Positions 1 through 9,975 of a stretch of DNA of 11,962 nt are shown here, piece by piece. How positions within the stretch are numbered: position 1 is the stretch's first letter; each line of letters starts with the position of its first letter. Source of the stretch: Curvibacter sp. (GTDB lineage: Bacteria; Pseudomonadota; Gammaproteobacteria; Burkholderiales; Burkholderiaceae_C); NCBI GenBank assembly GCA_003500955.1, contig DNQP01000222.1:1-11962 (forward strand). Reading direction: 5' to 3'. The position numbers and the translations under genes are program-made. The notes under the pieces were generated by a model. The model ran no database searches, had not been told where the DNA came from, and saw nothing but the letters and a program-made list of their open reading frames with translations.

Positions 1-1258
<1,258 letters not shown>

Positions 1259-1276
1259 GTGTGATTCCTCTTTTTG

Positions 1277-1365
1277 CTGCCCTCCCCCGGTCGCGGTAAC
1301 GACCGGGCTCGGCAGGCAATAGATTCGTCTTCGGTTGAGATGGCGCAGCCCTGGGGGGCCACGCC
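1277..1365 (-). promoter_or_regulatory. Two RNA hairpins in the ilvI-ilvH spacer (possible ilvH-type cis element)
   Basis: Read on the transcript strand, two hairpins fill the spacer. The first starts 3 bases after the ilvI stop: arms GGCGUGGCCC (1365-1356) and GGGCUGCGCC (1351-1342), 10 pairs including two G-U, loop CCCA. The second has a perfect 8-pair stem CCCGGUCG (1307-1300) / CGACCGGG (1293-1286) with loop UUACCG, extended after an internal loop by CUGCC (1315-1311) / GGCAG (1281-1277). After it come five A and the ilvH ribosome binding site, not a U-run, so this is not an intrinsic terminator for the operon. A conserved structure named the ilvH RNA motif has been described upstream of betaproteobacterial ilvH genes; whether this is that motif I cannot confirm. 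Alternatives are an mRNA-stability or processing element. Confidence 0.55.
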
Positions 1366-1368
1366 GGC

Positions 1369-3144
1369 TTACAGGTCTTCGGCCCCCAGCAGCATCTCGG
1401 TGATGCCCTTGCCGGCCTGCACCATCGGGAACACGTTCTCGGTGGGGTCGGTGCGGAAGTCCATGAAGACCGTACGGTCCTTGAGCTTGCGCGCCTCGCG
1501 CAGCGCGGGCTCCACGTCCTGCGGCTTTTCGATCAGCATACCGACGTGGCCGTAGGCCTCGGCCAGCTTCACGAAATCGGGCAGCGCGTCCATGTAGCTG
1601 TGGCTGTAGCGACCGGAGTACTCGATCTGCTGCCACTGGCGCACCATGCCCAGGTAGCGGTTGTTGAGCGACAGCACCTTGATCGGCGTGTTGTATTGCA
1701 GGCAGGTGGACAGCTCCTGGATGCACATCTGCACCGAGCCTTCGCCCGTCACGCAATAGACCTCGCTCTCGGGCTTGGCCAGCTTGATGCCCATGGCATA
1801 GGGAATGCCCACGCCCATGGTGCCCAGGCCGCCGGAGTTGATCCAGCGACGCGGCTCATCGAACTTGTAGTACTGGGCCGCCCACATCTGGTGCTGGCCG
1901 ACGTCGGACGTGATGTAGGTGTCGACGTCACGCGTCATGTTCCACAGCGTCTCGATGACGAACTGTGGCTTGATGACTTCGGTGTTGCCGCGGTCGTACT
2001 TGAGGCAGTCACGCTTGCGCCAGCCGTTGATGGCCTCCCACCAGCCGCCGAGCGCATGGGTATCCGGGCGCAGCGGACTTTCCTTGATCATCGCGATCAT
2101 CTCGGTCAGCACATCCTTGACGTCCCCCACGATCGGGATATCGACCTTGACGCGCTTGGAAATGCTCGAGGGATCGATGTCGATGTGGATGATCTTGCGC
2201 TCGTTCTGCGCGAAGTGCTTGGGGTTGCCGATCACGCGGTCGTCGAAGCGCGCACCCACGGCCAGCAGCACGTCGCAGTTCTGCATGGCGTTGTTGGCTT
2301 CGATCGTGCCGTGCATGCCCAGCATGCCCAGAAACTTGGGATCGGTCGCCGGGTAGGCGCCCAGACCCATCAGGGTGTTGGTCACCGGGTAGCCCAGCAT
2401 GTCCACCAGGGTGCGCAGTTCGGCTGTCGCATTGCCGAGCAACACGCCGCCGCCGGTGTAGATGTAGGGACGCTTGGCTGTCAGCAGCAGCTGCAGCGCC
2501 TTGCGGATCTGGCCCGCATGGCCCTTGCGCACCGGGTTGTAGGAGCGCATCTCCACCGTCTCGGGGTAGCCGCTGTAGGGCACCTTCTTGAAGGACACGT
2601 CCTTGGGGATGTCGACCACCACCGGGCCCGGACGGCCGCTGCGGGCGATGTGAAATGCTTTCTTCAGGGTCTCGGCCAGGTCCTTGGCGTCCTTGACCAG
2701 GAAGTTGTGCTTGACGATGGGGCGGGTGATGCCCACGGTGTCGCATTCCTGGAAGGCATCGAGACCGATGGCCGCCGTCGGCACCTGGCCCGTGATGATC
2801 ACCATCGGAATGCTGTCCATGTAGGCCGTGGCGATGCCCGTCACGGCATTGGTCACGCCCGGCCCCGAGGTCACCAGGGCCACACCCACATCGCCCGTGG
2901 CACGTGCGTAGCCGTCGGCCGCGTGCACGGCTGCCTGCTCATGGCGCACCAGGATGTGCTGGATGGTGTCCTGCTTGTAGAACGCGTCGTAAATGTGAAG
3001 GACAGCGCCGCCGGGATAGCCCCAGACGTATTTGACGTCCTCGGCCTGCAGGGCCTTGACGAGGATCTCTGCGCCGCGCAGTTCTTCTGAGCCGGCCGCG
3101 TACGCGGCAGCCGCCGAAGTAATTTCAGCCTTGGAAATTTCCAT
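1369..3144 (-). CDS. ilvI: Acetolactate synthase large (catalytic) subunit
   Basis: Thiamine-diphosphate enzyme that condenses two pyruvates, or pyruvate and 2-oxobutyrate, to start branched-chain amino acid synthesis. The 591-residue product carries the three usual domains: N-terminal PYR domain with the catalytic glutamate in [15 protein letters not shown] (E69), a central FAD-binding domain (about 205-345), and a C-terminal PP domain with [15 protein letters not shown] and [14 protein letters not shown] (N494/N495). The ThDP/metal motif reads G-E-G (467-469) rather than the textbook G-D-G. The open frame continues about 170 codons upstream, but that part is antisense to the sigma gene and resembles no synthase. 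ATG at 3144-3142, preceded by AAAGG, is therefore the start. It is the first gene of the ilvI-ilvH-ilvC operon. The symbol ilvB would also be used in some annotations. Confidence 0.97.
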   Translation of the reverse strand: MEISKAEITSAAAAYAAGSEELRGAEILVKALQAEDVKYVWGYPGGAVLHIYDAFYKQDTIQHILVRHEQAAVHAADGYARATGDVGVALVTSGPGVTNAVTGIATAYMDSIPMVIITGQVPTAAIGLDAFQECDTVGITRPIVKHNFLVKDAKDLAETLKKAFHIARSGRPGPVVVDIPKDVSFKKVPYSGYPETVEMRSYNPVRKGHAGQIRKALQLLLTAKRPYIYTGGGVLLGNATAELRTLVDMLGYPVTNTLMGLGAYPATDPKFLGMLGMHGTIEANNAMQNCDVLLAVGARFDDRVIGNPKHFAQNERKIIHIDIDPSSISKRVKVDIPIVGDVKDVLTEMIAMIKESPLRPDTHALGGWWEAINGWRKRDCLKYDRGNTEVIKPQFVIETLWNMTRDVDTYITSDVGQHQMWAAQYYKFDEPRRWINSGGLGTMGVGIPYAMGIKLAKPESEVYCVTGEGSVQMCIQELSTCLQYNTPIKVLSLNNRYLGMVRQWQQIEYSGRYSHSYMDALPDFVKLAEAYGHVGMLIEKPQDVEPALREARKLKDRTVFMDFRTDPTENVFPMVQAGKGITEMLLGAEDL

Positions 3145-3150
3145 GATCAA

Positions 3151-3205
3151 CCTTTGTGAATTTCTCTGACGAAAAACCTTGGGTGCCCCTTCACAAACGC
3201 TTGTG
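3151..3205 (-). promoter_or_regulatory. Mutually exclusive hairpins over the ilvI ribosome binding site
   Basis: Three segments of the ilvI leader can pair in two exclusive ways. Segment 1 CACAA (3205-3201) pairs with the middle of segment 2 UUUGUGAA (3197-3190) across the 4-base loop GCGU. Segment 2 also pairs perfectly over 8 bases with segment 3 UUCACAAA (3160-3153), whose last three A are the first part of the AAAGG ribosome binding site. Inside the second form a further hairpin, UUUUUC (3176-3171) / GAGAAA (3166-3161) with loop GUCA, stacks directly beside segment 3. Pairing 1:2 leaves the site open; pairing 2:3 would mask it. The pairings are seen in the sequence; regulation is inference. 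No U-run follows a strong stem, so masking of translation fits better than an intrinsic terminator. Confidence 0.4.
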
Positions 3206-3294
3206 GCATCGCGTCGGGACTTGAGGTCAGGGACATGGGCGCCATGGATAGCCGCGCCGGACCGTGACCCGTTTGCTTTTTGATGTGCAGCGCC

Positions 3295-3303
3295 ATTATC
3301 GCA
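3295..3303 (-). promoter_or_regulatory. Candidate extended -10 promoter for the ilv operon
   Basis: The minus strand reads TGC-GATAAT, an extended -10 element with a five-of-six match to TATAAT. The hexamer 17 bases upstream (GCCAAA) is a poor -35, which is usual for extended -10 promoters. Transcription would start near 3288 and give an ilvI leader of about 145 bases containing the alternative hairpins. This is a motif match only. Confidence 0.35.
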
Positions 3304-3332
3304 CTGCAACATGCGGATTTGGCGGCCAGACG

Positions 3333-3362
3333 CTGAAAAAATGAGGCCGCGACTGCCATAAT
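3333..3362 (+). promoter_or_regulatory. Candidate sigma70-type promoter for the sigma-factor gene cluster
   Basis: CTGAAA (3333-3338) and CATAAT (3357-3362) are separated by 18 bases, four-of-six and five-of-six matches to the housekeeping -35 and -10. The predicted start near 3369 would leave a leader of about 58 bases before the TTG codon at 3427. It lies back to back with the ilv promoter candidate. I could not recognise an ECF-type GAAC/CGTC promoter pair that would show autoregulation. The rest of the 3145-3426 intergenic region holds the ilvI leader and nothing else I can name. Confidence 0.3.
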
Positions 3363-3426
3363 CCCGCGAAAAGCCGTAAGCCCGCGGCAAGATACGAGAC
3401 ACACAGCGCGCCCGCAGCCCTCTCCC

Positions 3427-3993
3427 TTGGCCACCGAACAAGAACTGTCTGATTTCCTCAAAAGCGTGGAAAAGCGCGCTTTCAAGCGCTCGGTCTACCA
3501 CGTCCGCAATGACGAGGCCGCTCTGGACATCGTGCAGGACAGCATGATGAAGCTGGTGGAGCACTACAGCCACAAGCCTGTCGAAGAGCTGCCGATGCTC
3601 TTTCAGCGCATCCTCTCCAATACCACGCTGGACTGGTTTCGCCGGCAGAAGACCCGGCACGCCCTGTTCTCCAACATCGGCGATCTCGAAGCCGCAGCCG
3701 ACGACAGTGGCTTTGATTTACTGGAAAATCTGGACAACACCGGCGCCTCGGCCCAGGTCGAAAGTGCCGAAAGCTCCACCCAGCGGGCGCAGATCCTGCG
3801 GGAAATCGAACTCGAAATCCAGGAACTGCCGGCCCGTCAACGGGAAGCCTTCCTGATGCGTTATTGGGAGGAATTGGACGTGGCAGAGACTGCCGCGGCC
3901 ATGGGATGCTCGGAGGGCAGCGTCAAAACCCACTGTTCACGGGCAGTCCAAGCGCTGAACAAGGCGCTGCGAGCCAAGGGAATACAACTATGA
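3427..3993 (+). CDS. ECF-family RNA polymerase sigma factor
   Basis: Predicted alternative sigma factor of 188 residues, the two-domain size of the ECF group. The N-terminal half holds a sigma region 2 (about residues 12-78; [15 protein letters not shown], then [18 protein letters not shown]). An acidic linker (about 82-120) leads to a sigma region 4 helix-turn-helix (about 130-185; [41 protein letters not shown]). The start is TTG: between an in-frame stop at 3334-3336 and this codon I find no ATG or GTG, and the N-terminus [20 protein letters not shown] looks complete. No clear ribosome binding site precedes it (CCCTCTCCC), which suggests weak or leaderless-like initiation. Its stop overlaps the start of the next gene as ATGA, so the pair is probably translationally coupled. 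Which promoters it reads is unknown. Confidence 0.9.
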   Translation: MATEQELSDFLKSVEKRAFKRSVYHVRNDEAALDIVQDSMMKLVEHYSHKPVEELPMLFQRILSNTTLDWFRRQKTRHALFSNIGDLEAAADDSGFDLLENLDNTGASAQVESAESSTQRAQILREIELEIQELPARQREAFLMRYWEELDVAETAAAMGCSEGSVKTHCSRAVQALNKALRAKGIQL

Positions 3994-4430
3994 ACAAGTC
4001 GATGTCGATAGAGAGCAAACTTTCCGCCGTGGATCGTATGGGCCGCCGCATCGCGGCCCGTCTGGACGCGTCCACCCAGGAACTCCCGCACGACATCAGC
4101 GAGCGCTTGCGGGTCGCCCGGCTTCAGGCCCTGGAGCGCCATCGGGCTGCCGCCCCGGTCTTGGCGTCGGTCAACGCGTCGGGGACCGCCACATTGCTGG
4201 CCGGTGGCGACGAAGAGCGCGGTTTCTGGCCCCGGTTGGTGTCACTGATTCCCCTGCTGGCGCTTCTGGCTGGCTTGATCGCCCTCCAGATCCAGGGCGA
4301 TGACAGCCTGACCGAAGAGCTGGCCGCCATTGATGCAGCCATCCTGACCGATGATCTGCCGCCGGATGCCTACGCAGACCCAGGCTTCGCTCAGTTCCTC
4401 AAGAGCCGCCTGCAGTCCGGGAAGGATTGA
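3990..4430 (+). CDS. DUF3619 family single-pass membrane protein, probable anti-sigma factor
   Basis: Small protein of 146 residues. Its N-terminal part (1-80) is hydrophilic and arginine-rich (ISERLRVARLQALERHR), followed by one membrane segment (about 82-101, LVSLIPLLALLAGLIALQI) and an acidic tail (102-146, EELAAIDAAILTDDLPPDAYADPGFAQFLKS). Charge distribution puts the N-terminus in the cytoplasm and the tail in the periplasm. I recognise it as DUF3619, a family found beside this sigma factor in Comamonadaceae. Size, topology and coupling (4-base overlap, ribosome site AAGGGA at 3976-3981) fit an anti-sigma factor, but no zinc-binding anti-sigma HxxxCxxC motif is present, so the role is inferred from context. 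The frame extends upstream into the sigma gene; the ATG at 3990 is preferred because of its ribosome site and the overlap. Confidence 0.82.
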   Translation: MNKSMSIESKLSAVDRMGRRIAARLDASTQELPHDISERLRVARLQALERHRAAAPVLASVNASGTATLLAGGDEERGFWPRLVSLIPLLALLAGLIALQIQGDDSLTEELAAIDAAILTDDLPPDAYADPGFAQFLKSRLQSGKD

Positions 4431-4433
4431 TCC

Positions 4434-5150
4434 ATGAAATCGTGCCTGGTGTCTGCCATCGCCCGCCCGCACCTGTGTTGGGCCACCCCCCTGCTGCTCG
4501 CTCTGGCCCTGCCGGTCTGGAGTGCGCCGTCCGAGGGCACGGCGGGCCAGACAGTCACGGCCCGATCGGTGCATCGCTATGACAGCACCCGCCAGCCGAC
4601 CACCCGGGTTGCCGCGGCTCCTACCGTTCGCCCGACCTGGCGTGAACTCAGCCCCGCTCAGCAACAGGCACTGGCCCCCTTGGCCACGCATTGGGATCGC
4701 CTGAGCGAAGAACGCAGGCGCAAGTGGCTGGTCATCTCGAAGAACTTTGCCACGCTCTCACCGGCGGAACAGGTCAAGCTGCACCGCCGGATGAACGAAT
4801 GGATCGCACTGAGCCAGCAGCAACGCATCCAGGCACGCCAGAACTTTTCGGAAATCAAGAAGCTGAGTCCCGAGCAGCGGGCCGCGGAATGGGAGGCCTA
4901 CCAGGCCTTGAGCGTCGAGCAAAAACGCAAGCTGGCCAAGCAGGCACCTCCCGTCCAGCCGGCCGGCTTGGCCGCTGGCAGACCGGGCGCCCAGCCCAAG
5001 CTGACCTCTCTCCCGCGCCGGGCTGCGCCCGCCCGTGCCCGTCTGGCTGACATCGGCCCCGTCGCACCGCTGTCCACCCGGGCCCTGCATGAAGGACCGG
5101 AGCACAAGGAAACGGACCGCTCACCCTACGAAGACGATCCGGCTGAGTAA
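4434..5150 (+). CDS. DUF3106 domain exported protein with LSxxQ-like repeats
   Basis: Protein of 238 residues with a signal peptide: hydrophobic core LLLALALPVW (about 20-29), probable cleavage after the alanine of VWSA near residue 31. The DUF3106 region (about 68-172) is helical and rich in Q, E, R and W. It contains six LS motifs: L72-S-P, L90-S-E, L108-S-P, L126-S-Q, L144-S-P and L159-S-V, spaced 18, 18, 18, 18 and 15 residues, mostly followed by two acidic/amide residues and a basic one. The C-terminal third is low-complexity P/A/R followed by an acidic end. It starts three bases after the DUF3619 stop, with ribosome site GGGAAGGA (4419-4426). Function is unknown; a periplasmic sensor or chaperone partner to the membrane protein is an inference. 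Confidence 0.85.
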   Translation: MKSCLVSAIARPHLCWATPLLLALALPVWSAPSEGTAGQTVTARSVHRYDSTRQPTTRVAAAPTVRPTWRELSPAQQQALAPLATHWDRLSEERRRKWLVISKNFATLSPAEQVKLHRRMNEWIALSQQQRIQARQNFSEIKKLSPEQRAAEWEAYQALSVEQKRKLAKQAPPVQPAGLAAGRPGAQPKLTSLPRRAAPARARLADIGPVAPLSTRALHEGPEHKETDRSPYEDDPAE

Positions 5151-5159
5151 AATCATCGG

Positions 5160-5693
5160 GTGAATTCCGCTCCCACCGCCCCGGCCTCCCCGTCCGCCTC
5201 GACCTTTTCCCAGCCCCCCATCCCCGGCCTGTGGCGCCGCATGGCCTGTTGGCTCTATGAAGGCATGCTGCTGTTCGGCGTGGTCTTCCTCGCCGGCTAT
5301 CTCTTCAGCACACTGTCCCAGACCCGTCACGCGCTGGACAACCGGGCGCTGCAACAGGCCTTTCTGTTTGTCGTGCTGGGCATCTACTTCACGTGGTTCT
5401 GGGCCAAGGGTCAGACCCTGGCCATGAAGACCTGGCACATCCGCGTCGTCGATCGGCAGGGAGCCCAGATCAGCCAGTGGCGTGCCCTGCTGCGCTATGT
5501 GTTGAGCTGGCTCTGGTTTCTGCCGCCGCTGGCCGCCTATACCCTGGGCCTGCCGGCGCTGGAGGTGCTGGTGCTGCTCTTTGGCTGGATCGCCGTCTGG
5601 GCGGTTCTGAGCCGCTTCCATCCGCAAGGCCAGTTCTGGCACGATGCCCTGGCCGGCACGCGCCTGGTCGATGCGCGCCCCCGAGCCGCCTGA
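5160..5693 (+). CDS. RDD family membrane protein
   Basis: Integral membrane protein of 177 residues from the RDD family, whose function is not settled in general (some members are linked to ion transport). A proline-rich cytoplasmic lead (1-22) is followed by WRRMACWLYEGMLLFGVVFLAGYLF (first membrane segment, with the family arginine at R26/R27 and E34 where many members have D). A second segment runs from about 67 to 82, then the loop KGQTLAMKTWHIRVVDRQG. A further hydrophobic stretch (about 112-150) leads to FWHDALAGTRLV with the late conserved D162. The start is GTG at 5160. It is in the same frame as the gene before, four codons after that stop (TAA, AAT, CAT, CGG, GTG), so no earlier start is possible; the next ATG would remove the conserved arginines. 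Confidence 0.85.
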   Translation: MNSAPTAPASPSASTFSQPPIPGLWRRMACWLYEGMLLFGVVFLAGYLFSTLSQTRHALDNRALQQAFLFVVLGIYFTWFWAKGQTLAMKTWHIRVVDRQGAQISQWRALLRYVLSWLWFLPPLAAYTLGLPALEVLVLLFGWIAVWAVLSRFHPQGQFWHDALAGTRLVDARPRAA

Positions 5694-5725
5694 CGCCTGT
5701 CATCCCGCCGGGAGACAATCCGCTC

Positions 5726-6123
5726 ATGTCCGAGACACCCACCCCGCCTCCCGTCAACCCCCAGAAAGGCCGCATCGGTCTCAACCGCATCCTGCACGCC
5801 CTGGGTTACTCCATCGAAGGCCTGCGTGCCGGCTGGCATGAGACGGCCTTCCGACAGGAAGTCCTCGCCGCCTGCGTCCTGCTGCCCCTGTCCTTCTGGA
5901 TCGGTCGCAGTTGGGTGGAGACCGCGCTGCTGGCCGGTTCGGTGCTGCTGGTGATGATCGTTGAGCTGTTGAACACCGGCATCGAGACCGCGATCGACCG
6001 TATCGGCCCGGAATGGCATGACCTGTCCAAGCGAGCCAAGGATATGGGCAGTGCTGCCGTGCTGCTCAGCTTGCTGCTGTGTGGCGGTATCTGGGCTGCC
6101 GCCCTCTACCATCGTTTCCTCGC

Positions 6124-6127
<4 letters not shown>
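5726..6127 (+). CDS. dgkA: Diacylglycerol kinase (prokaryotic, integral membrane)
   Basis: Inner-membrane enzyme of 133 residues that phosphorylates diacylglycerol to phosphatidate, recycling lipid released by periplasmic glycan and envelope synthesis. It shows the family pattern throughout: RILHALGYSIEGLRAGWHETAFRQE, then MIVELLNTGIETAIDRI, then HDLSKRAKDMGSAAVLLS, with three membrane helices. The catalytic and Mg-ATP residues of E. coli DgkA (E69, N72, E76, K94, D95) correspond exactly, with an offset of 11, to E80, N83, E87, K105 and D106. The N-terminus is about ten residues longer than in E. coli (MSETPTPPPVNPQKGR). The ATG at 5726 has GGGAG at 5710-5714, a somewhat long spacing. It lies 32 bases after the RDD gene and overlaps the next gene by ATGA. 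Confidence 0.95.
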
Positions 6128-8770
<2,643 letters not shown>

Positions 8771-8798
8771 GGACGGCAAGAATAGTCTGGAAGGCGGC

Positions 8799-9971
8799 GT
8801 GAGCAACAGCGATTATGTCATCCGGGTGCATGACTCGCCCTTGCAGATCGAGGCCACGGCCTGGAACGAGCTACTCGCGCGCCAGTCCCATCCCACGCCC
8901 TTCATGCGCCATGAGTACCTGGCCGCCTTGCACCACAGCGGCAGCGCCATCCCCGGGACGGGATGGGCCCCCTGCTTCCTCACGCTGCACGATGCGGCCG
9001 GGCAGCTGCAGGCCGCCTGTCCGCTCTACGTCAAAAACCATTCGCGTGGCGAATACGTGTTCGACTGGTCCTGGGCCGACGCGCACCATCGCCATGGCTA
9101 TGCCTACTACCCCAAGGGCGTGGTGGCGGTGCCCTTTACACCGGCGCCAGGCAGCCGGCTGCTGGCCCGCGACGCCCCGGCCCGCCGGGCCCTGATCGAG
9201 GCCCTGCTGGCCGAATGCCGCAAGCGCGGCCTTTCCTCGCTGCACCTGCTCTTCGGCAGCCAGGAAGATCTCGGTGCCTGCGGCGAGGCTGGCCTCATGC
9301 TGCGCCATACCGTGCAGTTCCACTGGGAGAACCGCCGCCCCCGGCCCTATGCAGACTTCGATGACTTCCTCGCCGCCCTGAGCCAGGAAAAGCGCAAGAA
9401 GATCCGCCAGGAACGGCGCAAGGTACGCGAAGCCGGCGTCACGCTGCGCCCACTGCTCGGCAACGGCATCCGTGAGGCCGACTGGGATTTCTTCTACCGC
9501 TGCTACGAACGCACCTACCTCGAACACGGCAACCCGCCCTATCTGAGTCGCGCGTTCTTCAGCGAGATCGCCCGTGAGCAGGCGCAGAACTGGCTCTTGT
9601 TTCTGGCCGAGCACGAGGGGCGGCCCATCGCCTGCAGCCTGATCGCCCTGGGCAACGACGCCGGTGAGCGCGTCGCCTGGGGGCGTTACTGGGGGGCACT
9701 CGAACGCGTCGACTGCCTGCACTTCGAAGCCTGCTACTACGCCCCCTTGCAGTGGTGCATCGCCCAGGGGTACCAGCGCTTCGAAGGCGGCGCCCAGGGG
9801 GAGCACAAGCTGGCGCGCGCGCTGCTGCCGGTGCGGACCCCCAGTGCTCACTGGCTGGCCCAGCCCGAGTTCGCCCATGCCGTGCAGCGCTTTCTGGAGC
9901 GAGAGAGCGAGGGGCTGGCCAGCTACGTGGAAGAACTGGACCGGCACTCGCCCTTGCGCGAGCCCGGCTAA
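8799..9971 (+). CDS. COG3146-type transferase-like protein (FemAB/GNAT superfamily)
   Basis: Soluble protein of 390 residues that I place in the COG3146 family (annotated as peptidoglycan biosynthesis/recognition or GNAT-like N-acyltransferase); the substrate is unknown. Features: HPTPFMRHEYLAALHHSGSA near the N-terminus, WSWADAHHRHGYAYYPKGVVAVPFTPA, a strongly basic helix EKRKKIRQERRKVREAG (about 200-216), FYRCYERTYLEHGNPPYLSRAFF, and the C-terminal acyltransferase-like core GRPIACSLIAL ... FEGGAQGEHKLARALLP. I take the GTG at 8799 as the start: it follows GGAAGG (8789-8794) and its first residues, SNSDYVIRVHDSP, fit the family. The in-frame ATG at 8769 adds ten residues, overlaps the nadE start codon and lacks a ribosome site. 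The stop is four bases from the stop of the convergent chemoreceptor gene. Confidence 0.85.
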   Translation: MSNSDYVIRVHDSPLQIEATAWNELLARQSHPTPFMRHEYLAALHHSGSAIPGTGWAPCFLTLHDAAGQLQAACPLYVKNHSRGEYVFDWSWADAHHRHGYAYYPKGVVAVPFTPAPGSRLLARDAPARRALIEALLAECRKRGLSSLHLLFGSQEDLGACGEAGLMLRHTVQFHWENRRPRPYADFDDFLAALSQEKRKKIRQERRKVREAGVTLRPLLGNGIREADWDFFYRCYERTYLEHGNPPYLSRAFFSEIAREQAQNWLLFLAEHEGRPIACSLIALGNDAGERVAWGRYWGALERVDCLHFEACYYAPLQWCIAQGYQRFEGGAQGEHKLARALLPVRTPSAHWLAQPEFAHAVQRFLERESEGLASYVEELDRHSPLREPG

Positions 9972-9975
9972 GCCC

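Noticed and set aside
1259..1368. Intrinsic terminator between ilvI and ilvH
   Set aside because: The stems are strong but are followed on the transcript by A-rich sequence, not a U-run, and ilvH lies immediately downstream.
1546..3090. Long open frame (514 codons) on the plus strand
   Set aside because: It is antisense to ilvI, its product is rich in H, V, G and D without any recognisable family, and GC-rich codon bias readily leaves this frame open.
3145..3660. Upstream extension of the ilvI frame by about 170 codons
   Set aside because: It is antisense to the sigma gene and its leader, with no synthase-like sequence; the ATG at 3144 has a ribosome site and the family N-terminus.
8871..9947. 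Open frame of 358 codons on the minus strand
   Set aside because: Antisense shadow of the COG3146-type gene, which has the coherent protein features.
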